DNA of 56,655 bases, taken from NCBI GenBank assembly GCA_026709335.1, contig JAPOTE010000112.1, positions 1 through 56,655 of the forward strand. The letters are read 5' to 3'. This document shows, piece after piece, positions 44,398 through 53,523 of this stretch (position 1 is the first letter of the stretch; each line of letters begins with the position of its first letter). The notes beneath the pieces are model-generated. The model ran no database searches, was not told the origin of the DNA, and saw nothing but the letters and a program-made list of their open reading frames with translations. Made by a program: the position numbers and the translations under genes. The DNA comes from Bacteroidota bacterium. Its GTDB lineage: Bacteria > Bacteroidota > Rhodothermia > Rhodothermales > Bin80.

Positions 44398-46152
44398 ATG
44401 CTAAAGTTTTTTACTCTCTGCGCAGCAGCATTTTTTTCATATGCTATAATTTCGATGGATGTTGTAGCACAATCTGATGATGTGGAGGCCCGCCCTGAGG
44501 TGTCGGTAACGGATAGTGACATCAACACCGGTGATGAGGTCCGCTGGACATCCGATAATGTGTATATCCTGGATGGGCTCGTGATCGTTGAAGATGGTGC
44601 TGAACTTCGTATCGATGCCGGTACTGTCGTGAAAGCGAACGAGGGGACGGGAACCGATGCTTCCGCACTCGTGATCGCTCGTGGCGGAAAAATATTTGCC
44701 GAAGGTACACTGACCCAGCCCATTATCTTCACTTCAGTTCAGGACAATATCTCCAGCGATGATTTGCTCACCTATGAAGATCGAGGACTCTGGGGAGGTA
44801 TTGTTATTCTTGGCCATGCAACCACCAATAATCCTGGTGACGCCGCCGGTGACTACAAGGAGATTGAGGGAGTCAACGAACTCGTCCCCGATGGCGATAC
44901 ACGTGCAGAATACGGTGGGAGTAATGACAATGATAATTCCGGGGTCATTCGCTATGCCTCTATTCGTCATACAGGAATTAATATTGGCGAATCGGACGGC
45001 AACGAAATACAGGGCTTAACTCTAGGTGGCGTGGGAGATGGCACCGTCCTCGAATATATTGAAGTCTATGCCAGTGGAGATGATGGCGTAGAATTTTTTG
45101 GCGGCACCGTTGGCCTGAAGTACTTCGTGAGCGTCTTCAACTCTGATGATGCCGTGGACTGGGATCAGGGATGGCGTGGAAAAGGGCAATTCTGGTTCGT
45201 ATTACAAGCTCCGGACAAAGCCGGCGCCGCTGCAGAACAGGATGGTGCAGGAGGTGATGAACACTTCAAACCTTATGCGATCCCAAGAATCTACAATGCT
45301 ACCTATGTAGGTGCGGGATCAAATGCCTCTCCTGAATCAGATCGCGGAGAAATGCTCATGTTCCGGGACAATACAGGCGGATTCTATCATAACTCGATCT
45401 TTACCCAGTTCAATACGGGTGAAGGAGGGCATGCAATCCAGATTGAAGACATCGATAACACTGGAGCCAAAACCGAAGATAGCCGCCAGCGATTTGAAGC
45501 CGGAGATCTCGGCCTGACCCACAATATTTGGTGGGACTTCGGTGCAGGCGTGAACCCTCAAACTTGGATTGCAGGAAGTGATCTAGGCTTTGTGACCTCC
45601 ATATTGGACTATCTTCTGGCCAACGAAAATGATACAGTGGACCCTCAACTTCGCGGAATTGAGCGTGGAACGACGGGCACAGGTACGCTTGACCCAAGAC
45701 CACACACCGGGAGCCCCGCATTTACAAATGCCAGAGCTGACTCCACAGATGACCCCTTCTTCACTGTAACCAACTACATTGGAGCATTTGGTCGTACAAA
45801 CTGGCTGGTTGGATGGACTGCCCTTGATGAACTCGGATACGTAGGTGATATTGCGACTTCAATTGAGCAGGTTGGCACCGAAATTCCCTCCGAAATTGTT
45901 TTGGGACAGAACTACCCGAACCCCTTCAATCCCAGTACCATGATTGAATTTAGCCTTGATCGGACGCAACATGTTACTTTGGGAGTATACGACCTCACAG
46001 GCCGCCAGGTAGCTCAACTAATCAACGCTCCAAAAACAGTAGGCACTTATCGTGTCATGTTTGACGGAAATCAACTCGCAAGTGGATTATACATCTATCA
46101 GTTACGAACAGAGAACCAAGTACTGACCCGTAAGATGACGCTTATTAAGTAG
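44398..46152 (+). CDS. Secreted beta-helix-like protein with T9SS C-terminal sorting domain
   Basis: 584 residues. Signal peptide (about 1-25, ending VVAQ), then a domain rich in Gly/Asp repeats that reads as a right-handed parallel helix (VIVEDGAELRIDAGTVVKAN, IRYASIRHTGINIGESDG, YASGDDGVEFFGGTVGLKY), as in surface proteins described only as T9SS proteins or pectate-lyase-like folds. The last 80 residues are the sorting domain (NYPNPFNPSTMIEFSL, VYDLTGRQVAQL, ending KMTLIK). It follows the TonB receptor by 151 bp and is probably its surface partner; no hydrolase motif is evident. Confidence 0.85.
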   Translation: MLKFFTLCAAAFFSYAIISMDVVAQSDDVEARPEVSVTDSDINTGDEVRWTSDNVYILDGLVIVEDGAELRIDAGTVVKANEGTGTDASALVIARGGKIFAEGTLTQPIIFTSVQDNISSDDLLTYEDRGLWGGIVILGHATTNNPGDAAGDYKEIEGVNELVPDGDTRAEYGGSNDNDNSGVIRYASIRHTGINIGESDGNEIQGLTLGGVGDGTVLEYIEVYASGDDGVEFFGGTVGLKYFVSVFNSDDAVDWDQGWRGKGQFWFVLQAPDKAGAAAEQDGAGGDEHFKPYAIPRIYNATYVGAGSNASPESDRGEMLMFRDNTGGFYHNSIFTQFNTGEGGHAIQIEDIDNTGAKTEDSRQRFEAGDLGLTHNIWWDFGAGVNPQTWIAGSDLGFVTSILDYLLANENDTVDPQLRGIERGTTGTGTLDPRPHTGSPAFTNARADSTDDPFFTVTNYIGAFGRTNWLVGWTALDELGYVGDIATSIEQVGTEIPSEIVLGQNYPNPFNPSTMIEFSLDRTQHVTLGVYDLTGRQVAQLINAPKTVGTYRVMFDGNQLASGLYIYQLRTENQVLTRKMTLIK

Positions 46153-46172
46153 GTAAACTCTCTATGTACACA

Positions 46173-46214
46173 GAAAATGCCGGGTTTCTCCCGCATGAGG
46201 AGTCCGGCATTTTC
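46173..46214 (+). terminator. Strong hairpin between the T9SS gene and the Na/Pi cotransporter gene
   Basis: Arms GAAAATGCCGG (46173-46183) and CCGGCATTTTC (46204-46214) are perfectly complementary over 11 bp with a 20-base loop, followed by GTTTCTATTCC. It begins 20 bp after the upstream stop and ends 19 bp before the cotransporter ATG. It is best read as an intrinsic terminator or partial attenuator that lowers expression of the downstream gene. Confidence 0.65.
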
Positions 46215-46233
46215 GTTTCTATTCCATTTCCCC

Positions 46234-47382
46234 ATGGCTTTAGCAAATCAGGAATCGTCAGGAATCCGCCGCCTTGCTCCATTTTTACCTTTGCTGGGAC
46301 TGCTCGGAGTTCTATTCTGCTTTTTTGTCAGCCTGGAGCTTATGGGGACTTCCATGAAGCTCCTGGGTAAAGGGTTTGCAACGCAATTGATCGAAACAAC
46401 GAGCAACCCTTTCGTAGCATTGTTTATTGGAATTCTTGCTACATCTCTCGTCCAAAGCTCATCAACGGTAACATCTCTCGCTGTGTCTGCTGTGGCAGGT
46501 GGAGGACTTACTGTGGCCGGGGCAATTCCAATCGTTTTGGGGGCAAATGTTGGCACCAGTGTGACAAATACGATTGTCTCTCTGGGGCATATTGGAAGAA
46601 AAGAAGAATTTGGTCGTGCCATGGGAGCTGCTACAGTCCATGACTTCTTTAACCTGTTGGCGGTTACCATCTTTTTTCCTCTGGAACTGATGTTTGGATT
46701 TCTATCCAAATCATCTGCCGCGCTCACAAAAGGGGTTACAGGCGTAGGTGGAACAGAATTATTTGATTTTGTCGGTCAAATGACTGCCCCGGTTGTAGAT
46801 GGATTGGTTCGATTGATGCAAGATTCCGGCATACCCGTATTGATTCTTGGGATTCTTTTGTTGTTCCTCTCGTTACGCTATTTGGTTGTACTACTGCGCT
46901 CTCTATTTCTCGGGCGCTCTGAACGTCTGATTAACAAATACTTGTTTGGACCTGCTCCCATTGCCTTGGCATTTGGTACACTTGTAACCATTATGGTACA
47001 GAGTTCATCTATCACAACGTCCATTACGGTCCCGCTTGTTGGCGCAGGCATTGTCACAGTATCTCAGATTTTCCCTTTTGTTTTAGGCGCCAATATTGGG
47101 ACAACCATTACTGCCTTGCTCGCTGCGCTTGTTCTATCAAGTGGAGGAGATGCACTAGGAATCGCTTCTTTGCAAGTAGCCCTCGCTCACTTGATCTTTA
47201 ATTGTTGCGGTGTACTCGCTTTCCTACCTATTAAAAGGTTACGGAGGGTTCCTGTCATGATGGCCGAATATTTAGGTACACTCACCTTGAAAAACCGTGC
47301 CTGGGCTGCAGTATATCTTGCGTGTATTTTCTTTGTAATTCCGCTTATGATCATTTTCTTGGCCCGTGAACTGAATTTGTGA
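46234..47382 (+). CDS. Short Na+/phosphate cotransporter (NptA/SLC34-like)
   Basis: 382 residues from ATG 46234 (MALANQESSGIRRLAP); the frame upstream runs through the hairpin and is not expected to be translated. Two inverted Na/Pi-cotransporter repeats, each with the hallmark QSSS motif: SLVQSSSTVTSLAVSAVAGG and VQSSSITTSITVPLVGAG, plus paired GANVGTSVTNT and GANIGTTITAL loops. There is no PhoU-like C-terminal domain, so it matches the compact NptA type rather than the YjbB type. It imports inorganic phosphate with sodium at the inner membrane, completing the local set of receptor, transporter and polyphosphate kinases. Confidence 0.92.
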   Translation: MALANQESSGIRRLAPFLPLLGLLGVLFCFFVSLELMGTSMKLLGKGFATQLIETTSNPFVALFIGILATSLVQSSSTVTSLAVSAVAGGGLTVAGAIPIVLGANVGTSVTNTIVSLGHIGRKEEFGRAMGAATVHDFFNLLAVTIFFPLELMFGFLSKSSAALTKGVTGVGGTELFDFVGQMTAPVVDGLVRLMQDSGIPVLILGILLLFLSLRYLVVLLRSLFLGRSERLINKYLFGPAPIALAFGTLVTIMVQSSSITTSITVPLVGAGIVTVSQIFPFVLGANIGTTITALLAALVLSSGGDALGIASLQVALAHLIFNCCGVLAFLPIKRLRRVPVMMAEYLGTLTLKNRAWAAVYLACIFFVIPLMIIFLARELNL

Positions 47383-47689
47383 TATCACGGCACGCCGAAA
47401 GAGCCATACTTCTCTGAATCGGGAAGTTTATTGAATTGAACTTTACAGCATATCCTGACACAGACCGAGTTCGCTTTAATCTACTCGCGTGGATGTTTTT
47501 CGATATTCGTACCAGGATTCCATATAATTCAGTGTTTTCCCAGATGTCTTTTCATAATGTAGCGTCTATCCAGAAAATGCTTATTTGTGAATTTTCTAGA
47601 CAGGCACTATATATTTCGTTACCATTTTCAGAGCACTTGTTGATTTTAGGCCCCTTTCTGCCCCTCTGACGGCAAACGTGATATAGACG
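47383..47689. other. Intergenic region, no gene seen
   Basis: About 310 bp between the cotransporter and the end of the AlbA_2 pseudogene. One plus-strand frame (47436-47669) is open but its sequence has no protein-like pattern or ribosome-binding site. No RNA fold was recognised. Confidence 0.35.
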
Positions 47690-49123
47690 TCAAAGCTCTG
47701 TTGATTTAATCCCGGAACTTCGCTCATGGAATAGAGGAGAACTCAGCTGGGGCGCATGAGGAACTATTCGTTCACGGGCATACTTCGAGATCAGCCAGGT
47801 ACGCATGAATGGGATCGGAATGGTGTATACTCCCTTTTGTCTGTGCAGGATTCTCTTTTCCACTGCTCGATTAAATAAATCTGTCGAGCCCCAGAGGCAT
47901 ACCTTGAACCGTTCGTATTTGTCATCAAATTCAGGCTCCCTGCCACTATGGCGAAGCATTGATCGAACAATCTTGTCACGTACTCCCATTCCAAGATGCT
48001 CGACATAGCCGTAATCCCGAAGAATGTTCTTCAGAAGATTGTTACGGATCGTTCTGACTATCCCCATTTTCATCTTTTCAATCGTTACCCCATTGGGAAG
48101 TCCTACAGGAGAAATAATCTCTAAACAATCTGCATACAAGGATAATTCAATATCTGTGTCTTCTCGAGAGTAATCTCGGTGCATCGTAGCATTAATGATG
48201 GCCTCTCATACTGCTTCTATTGGGAATGCTTTCTTCTGAACTCACTGAGCACCTTCAAGCCACGCAATTCCCTTCATATTCCGCTTTACGAAATATATAG
48301 CCAGATCAATAACCCCAGCATCGATCACCTGTCTCTCCTCAAATAAGCGCGATACCAATGGGCCCAGTGATAAATTCAGTATCTAGCATTTTGTAATCCT
48401 TCTTCGTACCTGGAAACGCCGCTGCACTGATGCTTGACTGAGGCAATCTGCGATTTGGGTTCTTACCAAAGAGTAACAGCCCCGCCGCAGAGACTACAAT
48501 CTCTCCGTCAGACTCTACGAGAATGTCAGAATTCAGAAGAAGTCTTTGCTAACCATCAATGTCTTTACGGTCTGGAATTGATCTCTTCAGAATGACTTGA
48601 AAATAATTTTCAAGTCGATCGAATTTTAAATCCCACAACCTCATATCCGGCACTGGTTTGATCTCATATCTAACCATTCTGACATCTTGATACAATCTTT
48701 CTTCTTCCGTTCGTGTTGCTTCACGGGAAGTACTTCCAACACGTACATATATGATCCAAGATTTCGCCTTTTTGCCTTGTAGGGTTTTCGGAAACTGTCC
48801 AGAGGAAGCTCAATAATTCCTACTAATTTGTCGTCCCCAGTTTTTATGCAGTTGAACATGGGCACGACTGCAGACAAAATGTTTTACCGCGCAATATTAA
48901 TAATCCATTCTTCTACCATCTTGCGACCTCTGGACATACCAGCGATCCTTCCATCATCTTCAATCCCCAATAGAATGTAGCCCCCCTTCAAATTAAGTAG
49001 TGCCGCCATCTCTTTCACGATGGAATCCGATCGAACATCATCTCGCTTGAACTCAACGAATGAGTTTTCACCATTCGCAATCATGCCTAGTAACTCGACC
49101 CTGCTCAGATTTCTAATCTGCAT
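47690..49123 (-). pseudogene. AlbA_2 / RecG-C-terminal-like ATP-binding protein, inactivated by stops and frameshifts
   Basis: Joined pieces give a full-length protein of about 478 residues. The N-terminal AlbA_2 (Schlafen-type) domain reads ENSFVEFKRDDVRSDSIVKE, then LNLKGGYILLGIEDDGRIAG; the middle part has PLDSFRKPYKAKRRNLGSYM and IVVSAAGLLLFGKNPNRRLP; the C-terminal ATPase-like part has AIINATMHRDYS and EIISPVGLPNGVT. Lesions: in-frame TAA 48884-48886, a two-base AT expansion near 48746-48752, TAG 48549-48551, one extra base near 48359, TGA 48242-48244 and TGA 48206-48208. Such proteins are often linked to defence islands or regulation; this copy cannot be functional. Confidence 0.85.
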
Positions 49124-49247
49124 CCGTTGAGCATACTTTTATGGGGATCTTTGACACGAATCGATCACCTTCTTTACTCCAAACTATAGCAAACGAACGC
49201 TCTGCCCTCTCGGATACGAACGTCTCTCTGCTCAACTAGACACGTAT

Positions 49248-51548
49248 CTAGTTGACCCTCGTCATCTTTCCAGTCAAGATTTCTTGGACAGCATCCCTTG
49301 AGGTAGTAATTCGGTAAAAATATACTCCTGATGGCCAACCGGCAGTATTGATTTCGTATCGGTGCTGTCCCTTTTCTATCATCCTGTTCGCGGTATGAGT
49401 GAAAACGATGCGCCCTAAAATATCCATTACCTCTACATTCACTTCTGCAGTTTCCTGCAGATTGAACCATAAAGAGGTTGTCTCTGCAAAAGGATTTGGG
49501 TAGTTCCCTCCTTCAATAGAGATTATTTCACCTGGAAGGTTCTCCAAAGAAGTTACCACGGGGGGGAAATAAACATCTCCATTCCGCCATACTCCCATCA
49601 TAGCCAAGCCTTCGGCTGCTGATTTCCCGCTCCCAGAGAGAATGAGTAGCCCTTTCTGCATTGAAGATTCTGACCAGTTCAAGGTAAATACTTCAATGAT
49701 GGAGCCATTAGAGCTTTCGTAAACTATAACGTTGTACTGCTTTGGAGGAAGCGATACAATCTCCCCTGCTTCCGTATAGTTTATATCTATACCGAGAACT
49801 GCGACCTCCTGATTTGTCTCATAATCCACTACCTGAATGTTAACCTGTCCCAAATCCGATGCACTATGGATCGCTCGAATCTCGACAACATCCCCTGAAA
49901 TATCCTGAGTTTGATCTTCCAATACCAAAGCAGAGATACTATCTTCCCCCTTCCCCATGAAGATGATCTGATAGTTAGCATTAAGAACGAAATCTATTTG
50001 CTCACTGTAGAGAGGATTATTCGCGTTTTCCGCATTTGCAGCAACCACACTTAATGTGACTTCCCCTGGCTCTATTTCCTGCAATAGTTTTTCTTCACGG
50101 AAGGAAAAATCATCTAAATATTTGACATCATTCAGGTACACATCAACATCTAATCCGTCAATATTCTGAATTAACTGCACCAATGATACAAACTCAGAAT
50201 CGTTGTCCTTAACGCTTACAGGTACATCCAAAACGGCATTATCATAGCCACCACCACTGGCTGCCAAGGTGATAGTTTCAGACTCATCTTCAGAATTATC
50301 GTCCTCCCCCGCCGAAATGGTTACGGTCTGAGGAGTGGTGTAATTTGTGATCGTAAACGTCAAGGTCTCCTGATCTCGCGTCAATATCGTATCCGCGAAT
50401 GCTGGTATACTCACTGTGACAGCCCCTGTCGGTTCAACAGACAACGAGACATCAAACGTTACCGAGCCTCCCTCCTCTACCGACACTGATGCCGGGTTGC
50501 TGATTATCCCAGCCCCGGCCAGATCATCATCTTTCACAATAATCGACACGTCCTGCGTCACATTATCATACCCGCCACCAGTCGCCGTTAAAGTAATGGT
50601 TTCGGATTCGTCATCAAAGTCATCATCCTCTGCCACAGACACAGTCACTACTTGAGCAGTACTATAATTTGAAGCCGTAAACGATAAGGTGGACTTATCA
50701 CGCGTAAGATCCGTATTGTCAAATGCCGGAATACTCACCGTTACTGTCCCCGTCGGCTGAGAGGACAGCGCAATCCCAAACCCCAATGGAAATGCACCAC
50801 CCTCATTTATCATTAATACAGACGGGGCGACGACCAGACTTACGGTTTTCTTTAATTCAAAAACAAAGGTACCGACCGGTTTCACCTCTCCGTCAACCCG
50901 AAATGGTTCATCTTGTATACGAGCGATATTTTCCCTCGGATCGGTAGGTTGATTAGGTGATCTATAACTCGTACCACTATCCGTTCCTGCATCGTAAACA
51001 AATAATTCCACCTCAACCCTGCTCTTCCAGTTCCCTTCTGAATCCAGCAAATCCAGCCCACTCACGCCCACAAACCAGTCTGGACTAGGTGCAAGCATAG
51101 ATGTAACAGTTACCAAGTTCCAAGGAGGGCGAATCGTAAACGTTGTTGATGTAGAAGTTGGTGGACGACCCAAGCCTCCCCCATCAATGACATTGCCGGC
51201 AGTTCCATTGGTTATGGCCTGATTGACCTCACCACGAAGCGTAGCCTTATTACCTGTTTCCGCCATAGACTTGATGCCATTACTTGCAGTCTCACCTGTC
51301 TTCCAGAATGCCACGGCGTCGTTGTGTGTTCCTCCAATCAGCCCGGAGAAGTGGGGGTTAGATGGGTAATCTGAAGGAAAGATATCGGCGGTCCAAGTTG
51401 ACGAGAAGGTAAGCTCATAGGTGGCTATACCTTGAGCCATTACCGTCGAAAGTAGCAGAGCACTACTCGCAACACAACTCCATAGAAATTTTTGTACGGA
51501 AAATACGGAACTACCTTGTTTACGAGAACTGATAAACATAAATTTCAT
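49248..51548 (-). CDS. Secreted Spondin_N protein with Calx-beta-like repeats, DUF4397-like domain and T9SS sorting domain
   Basis: 766 residues from ATG 51548 (MKFMFISSRKQGSSVFSVQK, signal peptide ending VMAQ); the longer frame runs into the upstream gene. Order: Spondin_N domain (about 40-235: YELTFSSTWTADIFPSDYPS, HFSGLIGGTHNDAVAFW, MLAPSPDWFVGVSGLDLL), two tandem repeats of about 100 residues (each with VTVSIPAF, DESETITL and GGGYDN, Calx-beta-like), a DUF4397-like region (EIRAIHSASDLGQVNIQVVD) and the sorting domain (GNYPNPFAETTSLWF, DILGRIVF). The DNA of the two repeats is also similar. Predicted surface adhesin or matrix protein; no enzyme motif. Confidence 0.87.
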   Translation of the reverse strand: MKFMFISSRKQGSSVFSVQKFLWSCVASSALLLSTVMAQGIATYELTFSSTWTADIFPSDYPSNPHFSGLIGGTHNDAVAFWKTGETASNGIKSMAETGNKATLRGEVNQAITNGTAGNVIDGGGLGRPPTSTSTTFTIRPPWNLVTVTSMLAPSPDWFVGVSGLDLLDSEGNWKSRVEVELFVYDAGTDSGTSYRSPNQPTDPRENIARIQDEPFRVDGEVKPVGTFVFELKKTVSLVVAPSVLMINEGGAFPLGFGIALSSQPTGTVTVSIPAFDNTDLTRDKSTLSFTASNYSTAQVVTVSVAEDDDFDDESETITLTATGGGYDNVTQDVSIIVKDDDLAGAGIISNPASVSVEEGGSVTFDVSLSVEPTGAVTVSIPAFADTILTRDQETLTFTITNYTTPQTVTISAGEDDNSEDESETITLAASGGGYDNAVLDVPVSVKDNDSEFVSLVQLIQNIDGLDVDVYLNDVKYLDDFSFREEKLLQEIEPGEVTLSVVAANAENANNPLYSEQIDFVLNANYQIIFMGKGEDSISALVLEDQTQDISGDVVEIRAIHSASDLGQVNIQVVDYETNQEVAVLGIDINYTEAGEIVSLPPKQYNVIVYESSNGSIIEVFTLNWSESSMQKGLLILSGSGKSAAEGLAMMGVWRNGDVYFPPVVTSLENLPGEIISIEGGNYPNPFAETTSLWFNLQETAEVNVEVMDILGRIVFTHTANRMIEKGQHRYEINTAGWPSGVYFYRITTSRDAVQEILTGKMTRVN

Positions 51549-51576
51549 GTTTGATTGATGGGAATTAGTACCCTTC

Positions 51577-52107
51577 CTATATCCACTCTTCACGGTTTCG
51601 AAGATTCGTAATGTGGGCAATATGATGCAATCCATGCCATGCATAAATAATCAGAAAATCCTGGCAAGTTCGTTCTCCATCCTCCGGATGAATTACTTTG
51701 GAGGTCCAGTCGCTTCTACTCATTGTTTTCAATAGTCTGCACCACCTGGAATGCAGTGCATCTAACAACAGGAGTGATTCTTCAATGGGACCATCACATG
51801 CATCAGGTAAACGGGCCCAGCCATCCTGATTATATGCTTTAATTACAGGTGATTTTTCTGTCAATGCCCACCGGAAACGGATATAAGCATTGAGATGGCT
51901 ATCCGCAACATGATGCACAACCTGTCGAACCGTCCAGCCATCACGTCGGTATGGAGTATCGAGTTGATCCTCACTCAAATCTGCTACAGCCTGACGCAAT
52001 AAGGCCGGAGCAGACTGAATCTGCCCGATTAATTCTTCCAATTTTGCATCGGAAATCTCAATCTGCAATTGAGGATGACCGATTGGATAACGTAGGTTAT
52101 CTGGCAT
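51577..52107 (-). CDS. DinB-superfamily protein, YfiT/BstA-like thiol transferase
   Basis: 176 residues with the YfiT layout: the N-terminal DNLRYPIGHPQLQIEISDAK region is typical, followed by the four-helix DinB fold and the three metal-binding histidines (HHVADSHLNAYIRF supplies one, YAWHGLHHIAHI the other two). Relatives bind zinc or nickel and act as metal-dependent hydrolases or, in Bacillus, bacillithiol S-transferases in detoxification. Short spacers (33 bp after the SDR gene, 28 bp before the Spondin_N gene) suggest co-transcription on the minus strand. Confidence 0.85.
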   Translation of the reverse strand: MPDNLRYPIGHPQLQIEISDAKLEELIGQIQSAPALLRQAVADLSEDQLDTPYRRDGWTVRQVVHHVADSHLNAYIRFRWALTEKSPVIKAYNQDGWARLPDACDGPIEESLLLLDALHSRWCRLLKTMSRSDWTSKVIHPEDGERTCQDFLIIYAWHGLHHIAHITNLRNREEWI

Positions 52108-52140
52108 GAGAATACTCTCTTTAATATTGATTAATCTTGA

Positions 52141-52830
52141 TTAGATATCCCCCTGTGTGGGGCGGATTAATAACTCTTCTACCACTGTCCTCTGACTCAG
52201 CTTCCAGGTATCAAGCACGCAATGAGCCACATCCGCAGGGGGCATAAATCGCTCTTCTGCCAATGTAGTACCTTCCCAACTAGGGGTAAGCGTAGCCCCC
52301 GGGAGAATTGTCGTAATTCGTACTCCTGAATTCATTGTCTCTCCCCGAATCGATCTGGCCAATCCCAACAATCCATGTTTTGCTGCACAATATGCAGATG
52401 CCCCAGTAAACCCTTTTACGGATGCCACGGATCCCATAAAAAATACATGTCCAGATTGTATTTGAATCATGGAAGGTAGCAAACCTTTGGTAACCAGAAA
52501 GCACCCCGTGAGATTTGTGTCAATCTGCTGCCTGAAAAGAGCTGATGAAGTAGATAGAAATGGTTCCGGTATAAATTGACCCGCATTATTCACCAGTATA
52601 TCTGGAGCTGCTTGAAATTGCGCAAGAATCTCTGAGCAACTTCTCTCAACTTGATCTTCGTTTGTAACATCACAGATTATATATTCTGCGTCCGTGGACT
52701 TGGCTACTCTCTCCAGGCGGCGTTTAGAGCGTCCAATCAGGATCATTTCATGATCACCGTCCTGATAAAACACTTCAGCAATGGACTCGCCAATTCCACT
52801 ACTTGCTCCAGTGATTACAATTTTTGCCAT
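52141..52830 (-). CDS. Short-chain dehydrogenase/reductase
   Basis: 229 residues, classical SDR. Cofactor loop VITGASSGIGESIAE (5-19), NNAGQF after ILV, the catalytic tetrad Asn-Ser-Tyr-Lys in MGSVASVKGFTGASAYCAAK (YxxxK complete) and a PG motif (TTILPGATLTP). The residues after the second beta strand (GRSKRRLE) with Arg at the key position favour NADP(H). Substrate unknown. It is the first gene of the three-gene minus-strand run with the YfiT-like gene. Confidence 0.92.
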   Translation of the reverse strand: MAKIVITGASSGIGESIAEVFYQDGDHEMILIGRSKRRLERVAKSTDAEYIICDVTNEDQVERSCSEILAQFQAAPDILVNNAGQFIPEPFLSTSSALFRQQIDTNLTGCFLVTKGLLPSMIQIQSGHVFFMGSVASVKGFTGASAYCAAKHGLLGLARSIRGETMNSGVRITTILPGATLTPSWEGTTLAEERFMPPADVAHCVLDTWKLSQRTVVEELLIRPTQGDI

Positions 52831-53085
52831 CCTGCATACAATGGTTACTCAATTCTCAACGACTGATCATCTCCGTAAAATTCTTATACCCTACTCTGGC
52901 TTGAACGGTTGATCCATATCTTTTCATGCCGTCAAGTAGTTTCATCTTCCTCCATTGATTAGGAAAATATCAATCCATTCAAAGTTGGATTCTAAACGCT
53001 CCTTTCCCCGATCAGCAGTATCTTTGCCCTATTGGATCCAGAATCATCTTCCGGTGTAAATCTATGAAATTAACCCCCAACCACC

Positions 53086-53523
53086 GTGACAGCAGTAACA
53101 GATCTTCCTGTAATTAAGTTTGAAACTATTTGCACGGCTTTACGCAACACTAAACTGCCTTCAACTGATTTAGTTGTTGGCATTGGTAGCGGTGGAGTGA
53201 CACTGGCAGCAATAGCTGCATACGAACTAAACACATCACTGGAAATTGTATGGTTGAATTACCGTGATCCAAACAATAGGCCAATACATGTTGCTCCCCA
53301 ATTGTATCAACCCTTTTCTGTGCCACCAAAAACAAATCGCGTACTTCTTGTAGACGATGTTGTTGTGTCTGGAAAAACCATGAACGCTGCAAAAAAATTA
53401 CTTACTGGTACCGAGGTAACTACTCTTGCTCTTAAAGGTATTGCTGACATAATACTTTTTCCTAATATAAATTCCTGCGTCCAGTGGCCCTGGAGCCCAA
53501 TCAAACTCAAAAAAACCACATGA
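53086..53523 (+). CDS. Phosphoribosyltransferase-fold protein
   Basis: 145 residues from GTG 53086; no ATG is available in frame. The PRPP-binding signature VLLVDDVVVSGKTMNAAKKL (about 87-106) is clear, and DLVVGIGSGGVTLAAIAAYE forms the N-terminal loop. The protein is shorter than purine PRTases and lacks a recognisable hood for a specific base, so it may be a salvage enzyme or a PRT-fold regulator; the substrate is unknown. Its TGA overlaps the aldo/keto reductase ATG (ATGA). Confidence 0.78.
   Translation: MTAVTDLPVIKFETICTALRNTKLPSTDLVVGIGSGGVTLAAIAAYELNTSLEIVWLNYRDPNNRPIHVAPQLYQPFSVPPKTNRVLLVDDVVVSGKTMNAAKKLLTGTEVTTLALKGIADIILFPNINSCVQWPWSPIKLKKTT

Noticed and set aside
47436-47669. 77-residue plus-strand frame after the cotransporter
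   Set aside because: No ribosome-binding site or recognisable motif; aromatic-rich random composition.
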